Source of the DNA: Theristus sp. LFF4_11
Taxonomy: Eukaryota; Nematoda; Chromadorea; Monhysterida; Xyalidae
Assembly: GCA_030248135.1 (NCBI GenBank)
Contig: JASANC010001188.1
Location: 61,232 to 125,231 of the forward strand
Reading direction: 5' to 3'
DNA length: 64,000 nucleotides
Each line of letters starts with the position of its first letter. The stretch's first letter is position 1. The translations under genes were made by a program, and so were the position numbers. The notes under the pieces are model-generated. The model saw only the letters and a program-made list of their open reading frames with translations, was not told the origin of the DNA and did no database searches. Positions 21,306 to 32,869 of this stretch are shown one piece after another.

Positions 21306-21318
21306 CCTATTTTTTATA

Positions 21319-21519
21319 CGTGTCCCTCTGAAATGGACGTCATGTGCCGCCAAACATGCGCTTGCCGTTCACGGCAAACCAGACTTTTCGTTTAGCCAAT
21401 TTCTTCCCGGAAAACAAATGGTGAATGTCGAATCAGTCACACCAAACTGACATTTTAGTGCCTGTACTTTGACAAACGAGCGTTTTTAAAGCAAATGACG
21501 TCATTTTAGTACGGACACG
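21319..21519. mobile_element. MITE with CRE-like terminal repeats, copy 3
   Basis: The same family. It lies just downstream of Kelch exon 8. Here the MITE is part of a longer duplication that continues to 21958. Confidence 0.7.
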
Positions 21520-21958
21520 TTTAAATAAATCCACAATACATGTACAGTGAAAGCATTAAAAATGATGTCGCGTCTAAAAAAAGTTCACGGCTTCAACTAA
21601 ATCGGAACCGAGACAGCACTGCAACAAGCAAGGGTTGCTAAGTCAAAAAAAAGCAAAAACTGTTTTTTTTTCTTGTTTACATTTCCTTCTCTGAAACGCT
21701 GAAAACTGCATCTGATGTGCTGTTTTTAACAGTTAAATGTGCGTTCAGGGTTTTTGAATTTGTATGTGATTTGAAATCGTCATTGTAGTTGGAATCTTCA
21801 TTTTGATTTGATTGTGATGAAAACTTTTCTGCAGCCACTGTGTTGCAGTGAAATTATTTTTCAAGTAAGAAAACTTTTTGTTTTTAAGAAGCAAGACTTA
21901 TTTTCGTCGAATTAAAAAGTTTCGTCAAAATACAAATAATACTGTGCTCGAACGCACG
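21520..21958. repeat. Segmental duplication, copy B (after Kelch exon 8)
   Basis: The direct-repeat partner of 7544-7968, with a few small indels. It contains AATAAA at 21524-21529, which could serve as a poly(A) signal for the Kelch gene if exon 8 is terminal. Confidence 0.75.
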
Positions 21959-24661
21959 ATAGAAGCTTCTGCAATTGATTTCATGAGCTCGTTAATGGAC
22001 TAAAAAGCAGTAAATTACTTTGGTTTTGCCCTTCAAATTGGATGAAACCTACTTGTCAGCTCTTGGTTGTTGCCGATTTGTCATCTTGAAGAAGCGCGGC
22101 GTTGTCCATCAACAACAACATGAACCGGTGCGTTTTCTATCTGAAGTATTCAAGAAAGTACTGTGGAACGCAGAAAAATCGTTTGGAACGAGAACCACGA
22201 CCTGGGTTTGTATCCACATGCTGCAAAAAGTAGGTCCAAATTGACGTCGGAGGCTGGTTTTCACAAAAGTTTTTGTCAGTTTTAAAGGTCAAAACTGCTT
22301 TATTTCATTCTGAAAGTGCCATATTCGAACTCAGCGCGTCAGAGCGGTTTGAATTCATCTATTTTTGTCGACCATCCGATTTTCCTCCGGCATTTTGAAT
22401 TTTTTTTTTAATTAAAAAATTTAAAAAAAACATTTTAATTAAAAAAACGGGATTTTCATTTTTTTCGAACCCTAACCGCAACAAGCAAGGTTTCCTTGTA
22501 AAATCACTGCCGCAGCCACTTCATTCCACACCAACAACAGCAATTATACATTTTATCACTGCACAAACATTCATTTTTTTCATATGTTCCAATTGTTGTT
22601 GTTCATATGAGCAATTTCATGAACGCAAGCAAAAGTTTCGAAAGTTCACAAACAATGTGAAAATGCCTGTGTGCGGTGTCCGTTATCTTGTGCTATTCAG
22701 CCTACTGGACACAGAAATACAGTACTGCGTCTTGAAAAACGCGGTTATTTCAGAGATGATTAGAGAGACAAAACACATTTGCACTGAAAAAAATAATGTG
22801 TAAACTTCCGTTTTCTAGAGCTTTTTGTGTTACTACAAAGTAATGTCAGTTTTTATCCTAGTGCGTCGCGAAAAAAATTAGCAGGTCCTTCACATGTAAT
22901 TGAACCAGCGTTCTCCAAGTAACCAAACAGATATCATTTCGTTTGCTACCTGAAGAGTACCTGGTAATTGGTGGCCCCGGAAGGTGTCTCGTCTCGTCAT
23001 TTGGTTCGGCTCGCGGGAATTGTCCTTGCTCTCGTGTTGTGTTGTTTCGTCAAAAACCGGTCTTTTGGCAACCCTGGTCAGTTTAACTTGTTCTAAACTT
23101 GTTCATTCTACATTTTTTATTTCATCATAACACAGACTTGGCAAAAGCGCAGCAAAAGGGTTTTCTCTCACATCTTCTCAAAACGCAAAAAATCTCAATC
23201 ACGTTTTCTTCAATTAAGGAAGGACACATTACTTTTGTTGTCCCCTCCGCTTCATGTTCACGCTCTCTTTATACTACTTTTGCTTGTCTTGTTTGCTATC
23301 TAATGGGATTTTTCTATGTTCAGTTAATTGCTTGCCGTGTTTCTGAACTTTTTGCTTCCGTCCATTTTGTGCCAAAGACCGCACTGGTTGATAACTCACA
23401 AAATAAAATTGATTTCGTCAAAAAGTCGGTGAAATGTTCAGATGCAGAGTTGAAACTGAAAAAACGACAAAAAAAACTAAAGTTTTCAGAAAGCGCTGTT
23501 TTCACACTTCCCAGAAAACAACAACCCAATGCAGTGTTTACAACGCGGAAACCAAACTAAATCGTAACTGAATTCATTACTATTGAGTTTACAAGCTAAT
23601 AGTAAACGCAAATGAGTCAATTTAGTAGCCAGTTTAGTTCCGTTGGTTTCTCAGTGTGGATATACATCTTATTATGCAAGCAATCATCAGTCTACACGTG
23701 ATGTAACGTAGGTTCATGACTGTTACATTTTTACTTGCAGTTCAGGGGCAACGTGTTCCTTATGATTCGATCACTATTGAGAGATTTTGGGTTTTCATAA
23801 TTCAGAGTTCAAAATTACTCAAAATTTTTAAGACAAATAAAAATACCAATGAAAATATAAATGATGAAATCAATACTTTATAACAAACGGTTGCAAGTTC
23901 ATTCAAACAAACTAGTTCCCTCGGAATTTCGCGTTCAAAAACATTTACGTTGCACTCCACTAAACCTTGTCCTAAAACGTGCAAAGAAACTGTTACACCG
24001 GTCGGTCACAAAGTCGACAGCAAAATGAGCAATATCAGTCAGCTCAGCGCTCATGACACGTGTGTGTCATGCTTCAACGATTTTATCCATTACAGAAGTT
24101 TTGTTCAAACAGGAGACAGCACAAAATAGCTCGGCCGGTCAAATTGTGGTCAGTGGTGACACCATCTTTTTTATTCAAAGCCGCAGAATCTGGTGTCAAC
24201 CTACAACTGAAAATTACATGTTGTGAGCGTCCAAAAAAATGCAATGCTTCTCCACATTATCTGTCGATTCAAATGCATTTTCACCGTTCGATTGATGTAT
24301 CAGCGCACTAAATTGCTGTTATTGGAGCAAGGTGAACTCCATTGCGTAATAGCGGCTCTTATGTTATCCATTTATCCAACATTATTACGCATATATCAGC
24401 CAGTGCTCTGTCCAATCGCTTGTTTTCCAACCCGGTCTGACCATCATAGTGCTTTTTTAGGCATCTGAACGCCAATTTTAGAGGTAACATTTTTTTCCTG
24501 TGAGTTTTTTTCTATCCATTATATCGCTCATGTGTCTATTGGTTGACTGAAACCGATCGAATAAAACTCGAAAAGCCCCTGAACTGAAAATCAAAGTCTC
24601 ACACGCACATGCAGGACGTTCTTTCGCAGACTTCTTTTGCCTCCTGTACATGATCCATACA
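21959..24661. other. Intergenic or 3' region, no gene seen
   Basis: AT-rich sequence with small open frames only. The longest (23099-23560, 153 codons) has no recognisable domain, no splice context and intron-like composition, so it is not called. Poly-A/T tracts lie near 22405-22460. Confidence 0.5.
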
Positions 24662-24930
24662 TACCGTAAAGTCTTGCATATAATGTCTTCTTATATAAAG
24701 TTGAAAATCAAAATAAATTTCTGAAAAAAGGTCGAGTTTTGTGTGACAACCTTATAAGTGGGAGGAGGTCTTATAAAGCGAAGATTAGGAAGTCCGGGCC
24801 TTGTAAACGGGTAGAATTTCGACCAAGTCAAAATTTTCGATTTTTTGGTTTCCCGCCGTGCGACACTCCGCCCACTTTTAAGTGGGGCTCTAATAAGTGG
24901 GAAGAACCGTATATGCAAAATTTTACGGTA
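24662..24930. mobile_element. MITE, TA-flanked, copy 1
   Basis: Bounded by TACCGTAAAGTCTTGCAT at the left and the inverted ATGCAAAATTTTACGGTA at the right. The inner sequence matches 25624-25888 over its whole length. About 269 bp, no ORF. The TA at each end fits a Tc1/mariner-type target. Confidence 0.75.
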
Positions 24931-25623
24931 CTTTATCCTCCTGTGCTGTATCTCATTATCCGCTCCTCAATTGCCGTATTTTAGATTTCCAAGTTCACGA
25001 ACAACACATCTCGCTGGTTGAAAAATATGATTAATTTGTCATTCTTGTTATGAACGCGAAGTTGTTTTCAGTTGCAACGAAGCATGATTACGAGATACTA
25101 CATACGTTACGCGGATGTCCGGATAATTGGGCGTTAATTAGGCGTATACTTGTGGTCATTATTCACGATTGGCAATGATACACGTACATAAGTGCGCTGT
25201 GAACGCGCGCACAGGCTGATTTGCGCGACGACTTTGAGCGAGAGTAGAACGTTCATTGGTCCGTTAAATAAGGCCGCTGCAGTCAACCAGCGTGCTGGCT
25301 TCGAATTTCGTTCCACATTGGCGTTCCGCGCCCAGCCACATAAATGGCGAACACACTATTTAACCAATTAGCGGTCTCACGTTTAAAAAAAGCAGAGAGC
25401 CAATCAGAGAACCGGAGGCGCACACACACATTCAGCACTCGAAAGAGAGGCGGGACTGGTGCTTTTTATTCTGGCAAATGACGAAAAAAGTATCAATCAA
25501 TGCATGCGCGCACACACGACGCCGCCCGAATGTCGCCACTGCTGTCAATTGTTTCATTTGTCATCAAGGCCGCGCTTTCAAAGTGAACAAACCGTCTGTT
25601 TTTGGCATAATACCTCTCCCATA

Positions 25624-25888
25624 TACCGTAAGTCTTGCATATGAGCTCTCTTTATATAAATTTGAAAACTAAAAAATTTCTGCAAAAAGTGGAATTTTGT
25701 GTGACAACCTTATAAGTGGGAGGAGGTTTTATGAAACAAAAATTTGGAATTCCGGGCCTTATAAACGGGGTGGGTTTTCGACCAAGTCAAAACTTGAATT
25801 TTTTAGTTTCCCGCCGTGTGACACTCCGCCCACTTTTGGGTGGGGGTCTTATAAGTGGGAGGAACCTTGCATGCAAGACTTTACGGTA
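25624..25888. mobile_element. MITE, TA-flanked, copy 2
   Basis: A direct-orientation copy of 24662-24930. The right terminus ATGCAAGACTTTACGGTA is a better inverted match to the left end than in copy 1. Both copies carry repeated CTTATAAGTGGGA-type words. Confidence 0.75.
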
Positions 25889-26372
25889 AACACTCGCGCG
25901 TTGCCCACAGCAATATAATAATTATCTTTTTTTTTGTCAAATTTGATCAATTGTGTTTAGACGGTGAAGTTATGTTTTGTGAATGGGGTGGGATGGGGTG
26001 TTGGAGGGAACAAAGGAGGTGGGGGAATAGGGAGGAGGGGGGGGGGGGTTTGGTTTTGGGTTTGTTAAAAAAAAAAAAAATAATCATGCGGATGCGCGAG
26101 CGAGCGTAGCGAGCGGAGAGCGCATCACGCATAATATGAGCCGTTATCCCCTCGCGCGCTTTTTTCAAATTTGCTCGCTGCGTCCTGCGAGCATAGTATA
26201 AGCCACAAACTTGGTTCCGTGCACACGAAACGAACACCCAAAGTTGTGCTTGGAGCCGCGAAAAAATTTTCATCGGACTACTTTTCATGCGCTGTAGAGA
26301 CGAAAAACCTATTCTGAAAACAGTGTTACTTATTTTCCTTGGTATTTTTTTTTTTCTGGTATGTAATCATAT

Positions 26373-26720
26373 GTGTTCGCCCTTTCAATTTTTACCTGGG
26401 ACACTTTCACAGTCGAACAAAAATGTTCCCTGGGGTAATTCCACCCGGAGATTTTGAAAATTGGGTTAATTTTTTACCCCGACCCTGTTTTTGGGTAAAA
26501 ATTGGGCATTTTTAATTGTTCGGAGGGTTTTCACCTGGTTTTAAGTGTTCGCCCTTTCAATTTTTAGCTGGGACACTTTCACAGTTGAACAAAAATGTTT
26601 CCTAGGATAATTTCATCCGTATTTTTTGAAAATTTAGTTAATTTTTTTGCCCGGGCACTTTTTTGAGTCAAAATTGTGCATTCTTTGAAAGTTCGTAGCA
26701 TTTTGACTGGGTATCAGTTT
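26373..26720. repeat. Two-unit tandem repeat, about 170 bp
   Basis: GTGTTCGCCCTTTCAATTTT recurs at about 26373 and 26544, each followed by CTGGGACACTTTCACAG and a G/T-rich tail with a C-C-C-G-x(n)-G core. It lies just ahead of the 149-bp satellite. Confidence 0.65.
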
Positions 26721-26769
26721 TTCACTCTTACAAATTTTGTCTGAGCTGCGAAAAATAGTAGGAAAAAGG

Positions 26770-28560
26770 TCTAGTCCGTAGTAATTCAATGCGCTGATCA
26801 CGGATTTTGGGTTAGTTTTCTTACGTGAGCAACTCTAGATGCTGAATCGTGACGATTTCGGGCGAATCGGCCGTCGAAATTGGCGAAATCGGTCCAGAAA
26901 CGAAAAACAAGAAAAGATTGTTTTCCAGGGTAATTCAATGCGCTGATCACGGATTTTGGGTTAGTTTTCTTACGTGAGCAACTCTAGATACCGAATCGTG
27001 ACGATTTCGGGCGAATCGGCCGTGGAAGTTGGCGAAATCGGTCCAGAAACGAAAAACAAGAAAAGGGTGTTTTCCAGGGTAATTCAATGCGCTGATCACG
27101 GATTTTGGGTTAGTTTTCTTATGTGAGCAACTCTAGATACCGAATCGTGACGATTTCGGGCGAATCGGCCGTCGAAATTGGCGAAATCGGTCCAGAAACG
27201 AAAAACAAGAAAACGGTGTTTTCCAGAGTAATTCAATGCGCTGATCACGAATTTCGGGTTAGTTTTCTTACGTGAGCAACTCTAGATGCTGAATCGTGAC
27301 GATTTCGGGCGAATCGGCCGTGGAAGTTGGCGAAATCGGTCCAGAAACGAAAAACAAGAAAAGGGTGTTTTCCAGGGTAATTCAATGCGCTGATCACGAA
27401 TTTTGGGTTAGTTTTTTATGCAAGCAACTCTGGATGCTGAATCGTGACGATGTCGGGCGAATCGGCCGTGGAAATCGGCGAAATCGGTCCAGAAACGAAA
27501 AACAAGAAAAAAATGTTTTCCAGGGTAATTCAATGCGCTGATCACCGATATTGGGTTAGTTTTCTTACGTGAGCAACTGTTGATGCTGAATCGTGACGAT
27601 TTCGGGCGAATCGGCCGTGGAAATTGGCGAAATCGGTCCAGAAACGAAAAACAAGAAAAAGGTGTTTTCGAGGGTAATTCAATGCGCTGATCACGAATTT
27701 TGGGTTAGTTTTTTATATGTGAGCAACTCTAGATACTGAATCGTGACGATTTCGGGCGAATCGGCCGTGGAAACTAGCGAAATCGGTCCAGAAATGAAAA
27801 ACCAAAAAAACGGTGTTTTCCATGGTAATTCAATGCGCTGATAACAGATTTTGGGTTAGTTTTCTTATGTAAGCAACTCTAGATAGCGAATCGTGACGAT
27901 TTCGGGCAAATCGGCCGTGGAAATAGCGTAATTGGTCCAGAAATGAAAAACAAGAAAACAACGTTTTCCAAGGTAATTCAATGCACTGATTACGGATTTT
28001 GGGTTAGTTTTTTATGTGAGCAACTCTAGATACTGAATCGTGACGATTTCGCGCGAATCGGCCGTGGAAATTGGCGAAATCGGTCCAGAAATGAAAAACA
28101 AAAAAACGGTGTTTTCCATGGTAATTAAATGCACTGATCACGGATTTTGTGTTAGTTTTTTCATGTGAGCAACTCTAGATACGGAATCGTGACGATTTCG
28201 GGCGAATCGGCCGTGGAAATTGGCGAAATCGGTCCAGAAATGAAAAACAAGAAAACGGCGTTTTCCATGGTAATTCAATGCACTGATTACGGATTTTGAG
28301 TTAGTTTTTTATGTGAGCAACTCTAGATACTGAATCGTGACGATTTCGGGCGAATCGGCCGTGGAAATTGGCGAAATCGGTCCAGAAATGAAAAACAAAA
28401 AAACGGTGTTTTCCATGGTAATTCATTGCGCCGATCACGGCTTTTGGGTCAGTTTTCTTATGTGAGCAATTCTAGGTACTGAATCGTGACGATTTTGGGC
28501 GAATCGGCCGTAGAAATAGCATAGACGAAATTGGCCTAAAAAACGAAAAATGAAAAACCT
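26770..28560. repeat. 149-bp satellite array, about 12 units
   Basis: The phrase AATTCAATGCGCTGATCAC, or a close variant, recurs near 26784, 26932, 27081, 27230, 27378, 27528, 27676, 27827, 27975, 28123, 28272 and 28418, a period of 148-151 bp. Each unit also has GAATCGTGACGATTTCGGGC and CGAAATCGGTCCAGAAA. Units are more than about 90 percent alike by eye and become more divergent to the right. Open frames within it are incidental. Confidence 0.9.
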
Positions 28561-28643
28561 GAGTTGTCCGGGGTTTAGAAGAATGTGTGACCAACGTATT
28601 GTGATTTTGGTCCGACCTTTGGGGCTTATGTAAAAGTCAGAAT

Positions 28644-29682
28644 ATTATCTAAAAATGCGGGAGACGCATATAAAAGGAGGAATATGGCCTTGTGTAAGCA
28701 GTGAAAGACTTGGCTCGACAACGCTTTTCAAGTCTCTGATGTGGTACACACGGATACAAGTACATAAGAGTCATATTTTTGCGCCGTTTATTCTTTATTT
28801 CGGTTGCAAGTGGCAACCCTCGTACATTGTAGACAAATGAAACTTTCACGTTTGTTTTTTTCTAGCATTTAGCAACCTCTAAAACCACTAAAATAACGAT
28901 CAGACTTTAGATCGCTGACACTGGTTTGCACAAAGTGTATCGCAGAGGCATTGGGAACGCAAGGTCTCCTTCTGTGGCAATGACTCACCGGTTTATCCTG
29001 TCACAAGAGTTTGGTAAAAAGGGTGAAAATCAACGGAAGACAACACTTTTTGCACTGGTGCTGCTGTATGCACAGCGGTGCGTACGTTAGCAACAACGAT
29101 AAAGCTACATGCAGAAATGTTTTGCAATCTCTGATGTTTCTGTTTTTTTTGCACAGAATTTACAGTATAGCCGATTAAACATGGCAGCTTTTTTCAGGGT
29201 GCAAGGAGCGCGCGAATTTTGAATAAAAGAAAAAGAAGTTCAGAAACCAAATTGTATACCAAATTTGACGCGTTTTTTTAAACTAATGGATTATCCGTAT
29301 TATTCTGTTCATTCTTTCTCCCTTGCACACATGATTGGAAATTATGTTGGCATTTTTGAAAAAGACAACTCCTAGTCAGCGACTAATCCCGCCTTGATGG
29401 ACTGCCTCATTTATTCGGCCATGCTGTACAGAATTTCGCACATGATGTGATTTTAGACTAAACTGAAGAGGACAATTGAAAAATATCTAGATAACTTCAA
29501 AGTTTTTACGCTTTTCTGCAAGCTTTTAAACAACAAACGCGGCGCAAAAATATGACTCTTATGTACTTGTATCCGTGTGTACCACATCAGAGACTTGAAA
29601 AGCGTTGTCGAGCCAAGTCTTTCACTGCTTACACAAGGCCATATTCCTCCTTTTATATGCGTCTCCCGCATTTTTAGATAAT
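28644..29682. mobile_element. Non-autonomous transposon with 143-bp terminal inverted repeats
   Basis: 28644-28786 and 29540-29682 are reverse complements over all 143 bases by eye. The ends read ATTATCTAAAAATGCGGGAG. The 750-bp interior has no transposase-sized ORF and contains dispersed repeat C. No clear target duplication. Confidence 0.85.
29178..29430 (+). repeat. Dispersed repeat C, copy inside the inverted-repeat element
   Basis: It begins at ACATGGCAGCTT and ends near TTCGGCCATGC. A diverged copy is at 52128-52360 and an inverted fragment at 8893-8995. No ORF. Confidence 0.6.
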
Positions 29683-30510
29683 GCTTGAAATTCGATCAAT
29701 TATGATGACGACGCCACAACACGACACGAAATAGCAAGCAGACAAAGTACAGCTGTAGCGCTTGCCTAATATAAATATAGTAAACATTACCTTGTATGCG
29801 GCCGAATCGTGTTGCATGAATGAATACGAGATCTTTTTTAATCCGATTTGTTTGTTGTAGTTTTTTTTATATTTGCCGGTTTTTGGAACGTGGTAGACAT
29901 TTTTTATGCTAGAGAAGGCGGTTTTGGCTGTGACGGACAGGTGCAAACGATGCATTGAGGCTCACTTTAAGCAATTTGATTGAGTTGACACTGTTGCCGT
30001 TGTTGTTGATGTTTGCTGTTATCGCCATACACATTTCGAAGTTTTCTTTTGAATGCTGTCCTTTGTTGACCGGTGGTATCGCGTGATCTGGTATTTTTCT
30101 GGTCCATTTTTAAAACTTTTGTTTTGCTCTGTCATTCGTGCGCAGGTGAATAAATTTCTTTGAAATTTTGCACAAATCTTAGTTGAGCCTTCCTGAACAA
30201 TATTTCATTCAATAGGGTTCAACACAACTCGAGAAATAACGCGTCAAACACCTACCCACTGCTTCTGAAACACCCTGTAGAGACGAACCGGAGGTACCTG
30301 GCAAGGCAGGAATGAATGAGAATGATGGGTCGTTTCAATCATCACGCCATAGCTTGGCGACGTAATTTGTTTTGGCAATAAATCTGAAAATGGAATTTGC
30401 AGCGCATTTGATTTTCTTGATCTGCGTGCTTATTATTAAATAAAACAAAAATTGCATGGGTGCTGATCTGCTAAAAACAGAGCGTGCTAAAAACTAAGCC
30501 TAAGCCTAAG

Positions 30511-30772
30511 CCAGGCCGCGATCGTCCCAGGCCGCGATCATCCCAGGCCGCGATCATCCCAGGCCGCGATCATCCCAGGCCGCGATCGTCCCAGGCCGCG
30601 ATCGTCCCAGGCCGCGATCATCCCAGGCCGCGATCATCCCAGGCCGCGATCGTCCCAGGCCGCGATCGTCCAGGCCGCGATCGTTCAGGCCGCGATCGTC
30701 CAGGCCGCGATCTTTCAGGCCGCGATACTTCGGCCGCGATGCTTCGGCCGCGATCTAATGGGCCGCAATCTA
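30511..30772. repeat. GC-rich 17-bp minisatellite
   Basis: About 15 units of CCCAGGCCGCGATCATC with C/T and length changes, shortening to about 12-bp units at the right. It is very CpG-rich in an AT-rich setting. It ends about 40 bases before the proposed start codon of the Ly6-like gene at 30811, so a promoter-proximal role is possible. Confidence 0.85.
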
Positions 30773-30810
30773 ACGCACGCCGAAGAACTTGGCGCAAAAC
30801 CACAACAATC

Positions 30811-32869
30811 ATGCTGTCATTTGAATTGAACTTTGACTTCCAACGTCTACTACGGATCTTATCCATATTGACGTTCCATAGTTTTCTGATAAACTTTGAG
30901 CATTTCAACAGTTTCTGCGAAGCCGCCAAGAGTCGAAATGTTGTCGGGCAATATCAGATGGCGCGTGCGTTCAAATGCTACAGGTGAGTTTTCACATTTT
31001 GTTTGTTACATGTTGCTTTGTTTCGTTACGAACTCTTACGAACAAACGAACATGGCCGTGAAGTAATGATCCCCTATCGGGTGTCAAGCGGCATTTAGTG
31101 ACGCGCAGTCAAACAGTGTCGCTAAATGTGTCGCTTTATGTATTTAAATACACAAATACGATGTGAATATTCTGTCAAGTGTGATACCATAAAAACACGA
31201 TGGGATGCAGATGTTTACTCGGCCAATGAGTTCCCATCGCAATACAGCTCCAACTAAAAATTGTGACCTCTACAGTCTAAAAACTCTAAAACATATCCAA
31301 CTAGCTCATTGATTGGTGATCACATGACGTATGCATTCCGAGCAAACCAAACTCCGCCTCCGCAGCACAATAATACCTGTACAGAAAGCACGCAAGCACG
31401 TGATCACCAGCCAATCAGCTAATTGGATGTGTTATAGAGTTGGACTGTATTAAACTGTTCAGCTGTATGTCAATCAGCGCCGATCTCTACGCCCGATCAC
31501 CGCTGTCGAACACGTACGCAAGGCAACGCTCCATGGGGCCGCAGTGTCGTCACATGAACGCAAGCATGCCGCAAGTATACTGTTTGTTCGGCCTTTGCGT
31601 GACGCTGGTTGAGCCGGAATTCTTTGCTGGTGAGTTTCTTTTGTTTCGCACGTGAGAATGTTTTGAATTGATGGTACTGGTACCGTAAAGTTTCAGAAAC
31701 AAAAACTTCGATTTATTCGATTGCAGGATTCGCGATCGGTCACCGCTACATTCGGGGTTGTTCCGATTCGATATTCATCGGTCGTCGAATTCCGACGCAT
31801 CTGCTGTACGAACGTCTCGACAAGCGCAGCCAGTGCGGTTGGTGAGGTTTTGTTGGAAAAGTAAAAAAAACACACATGTTCACGACGGTACCATTCGTTG
31901 TTGTTGTTGTTATTGGGGATTTCAGCCAGGGCTAACCGAGAGAAGCGTACAGAACGCCATTGAGTAGGGCGCCCATCGAGTTTTCTCTGTCATTAAGTGC
32001 CTATACACCCCTCGGCGGGGCTCGATCCCCCGAGCGCACAGACAATAATAGTCGAACGCACTAACCACCAGGCCACGAGCGGTGGTGACATTTTCAGACA
32101 GCAGCAAGTCACAGACAAGTGCCAGCAATAATAAGCATCGTGGCTACGCCGGTGGCGCCGCCGACGGCTGTCACCAAGTGATGTCGCGCGAGTTCATGCC
32201 GCACCTACAGACGCGCCAGCCGTGGACGCTGTGCGCTTGTGTCGGCAGCGCCTGTAACGCGCATCAGAACGTCGAACGCACCTGGGGTCAGATGGAGGTG
32301 TCTCTGGTGTCCGGTCCGCGCGGATGTCCCGCGCAATGTCCACAAAATGGAGTCCCAAACATCCGAGTTTTGCGTTGTTGTCATTTTTATTTTAATCCGG
32401 ACCGGACACTCGGATGGATGGGGCAGCATACCTTTTTAGCGCGGGTTGCATTTCTTGGTTTCTCTCCTCGTCGAATTAGATACCTTTGCACATGAATCAG
32501 GCATTTCGTTTGATACTATTTGTGCGTCATAATTACGTATTTTGTGTCTTGTCGGACTACTACGGTTGCAGTAACGTCTCTGCTGTCGTTAGGGATAACA
32601 AGAAAAAAACAGTGTCCACGGAGTTCTGGGAACTGGGTGTGTAGCTGATTGATGTATTAGACTTTTTTTAGCCAATCAACGGTTAAAAATTGTGTTTTTC
32701 AGGAACCTGGTCACGCTGGCTACGATCGGCCGCCGAGACGAATCGCGCGACAAGCTTCATGCGTTCAGAGCGCTTTTTGAAGCATTATAAACGATTGAGA
32801 GCCGTCAAACTACTTTTGACACTGTTTGCGACCTCCGTTTGGCTATTTCGCTGTCATTACTTATCCTAG
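30811..32869 (+). CDS. Ly6/uPAR-type small secreted protein, split gene
   Basis: Exons proposed: 30811-30983, 31463-31629, 31727-31837 and one from 32098. Exon 1 gives a hydrophobic leader (LLRILSILTFHSFLINF) and ends KCY. Joining to exon 2 yields KCYSC, the usual first motif of a three-finger (Ly6) fold. Later cysteines lie in QCRHM, VYCLFGLC, RGCSDS, SQC, DGCHQ and finally LCACVGSACN, the closing C-x-C-x(n)-C-N. Two possible later exons (32572-32636 and 32703-32869, the latter ending in the hydrophobic LLLTLFATSVWLF) would supply a GPI-type tail, but the phase from exon 4 is not settled. The exon 3 donor is either G|GTTGGT (phase-compatible) or TG|GTGAGG (stronger, but then in-frame stop). 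Family membership is fairly sure; the 3' half is tentative. Functions in this fold vary and none is assigned. Confidence 0.6.
31083..31137. repeat. Small hairpin repeat
   Basis: GCGGCATTTAGTGAC and GTCGCTAAATGTGTCGC form inverted arms about 20 bases apart in intron 1 of the Ly6-like gene. The arms resemble those of the 48263-48363 hairpin. Confidence 0.5.
31897..32090 (-). mobile_element. SINE-A copy 1
   Basis: On the minus strand it runs from a tRNA-like head (GGCCTGGTGGTTAGTGCG, then GGGGGATCGAGCCCC) through the body CTCGATGGGCGCCCTACTC and GGCGTTCTGTACGCTTCTC to an (AAC)n tail. The head ends seven bases before the acceptor of Ly6-like exon 4 at 32098. Confidence 0.8.

Noticed and set aside
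23099..23560. 153-codon plus-strand frame
   Set aside because: No recognisable motif and intron-like composition; length is within chance for an AT-rich region of this size.
26770..28560. CRISPR-like array
   Set aside because: Units are contiguous 149-bp tandem copies without unique spacers, in a eukaryotic genome.
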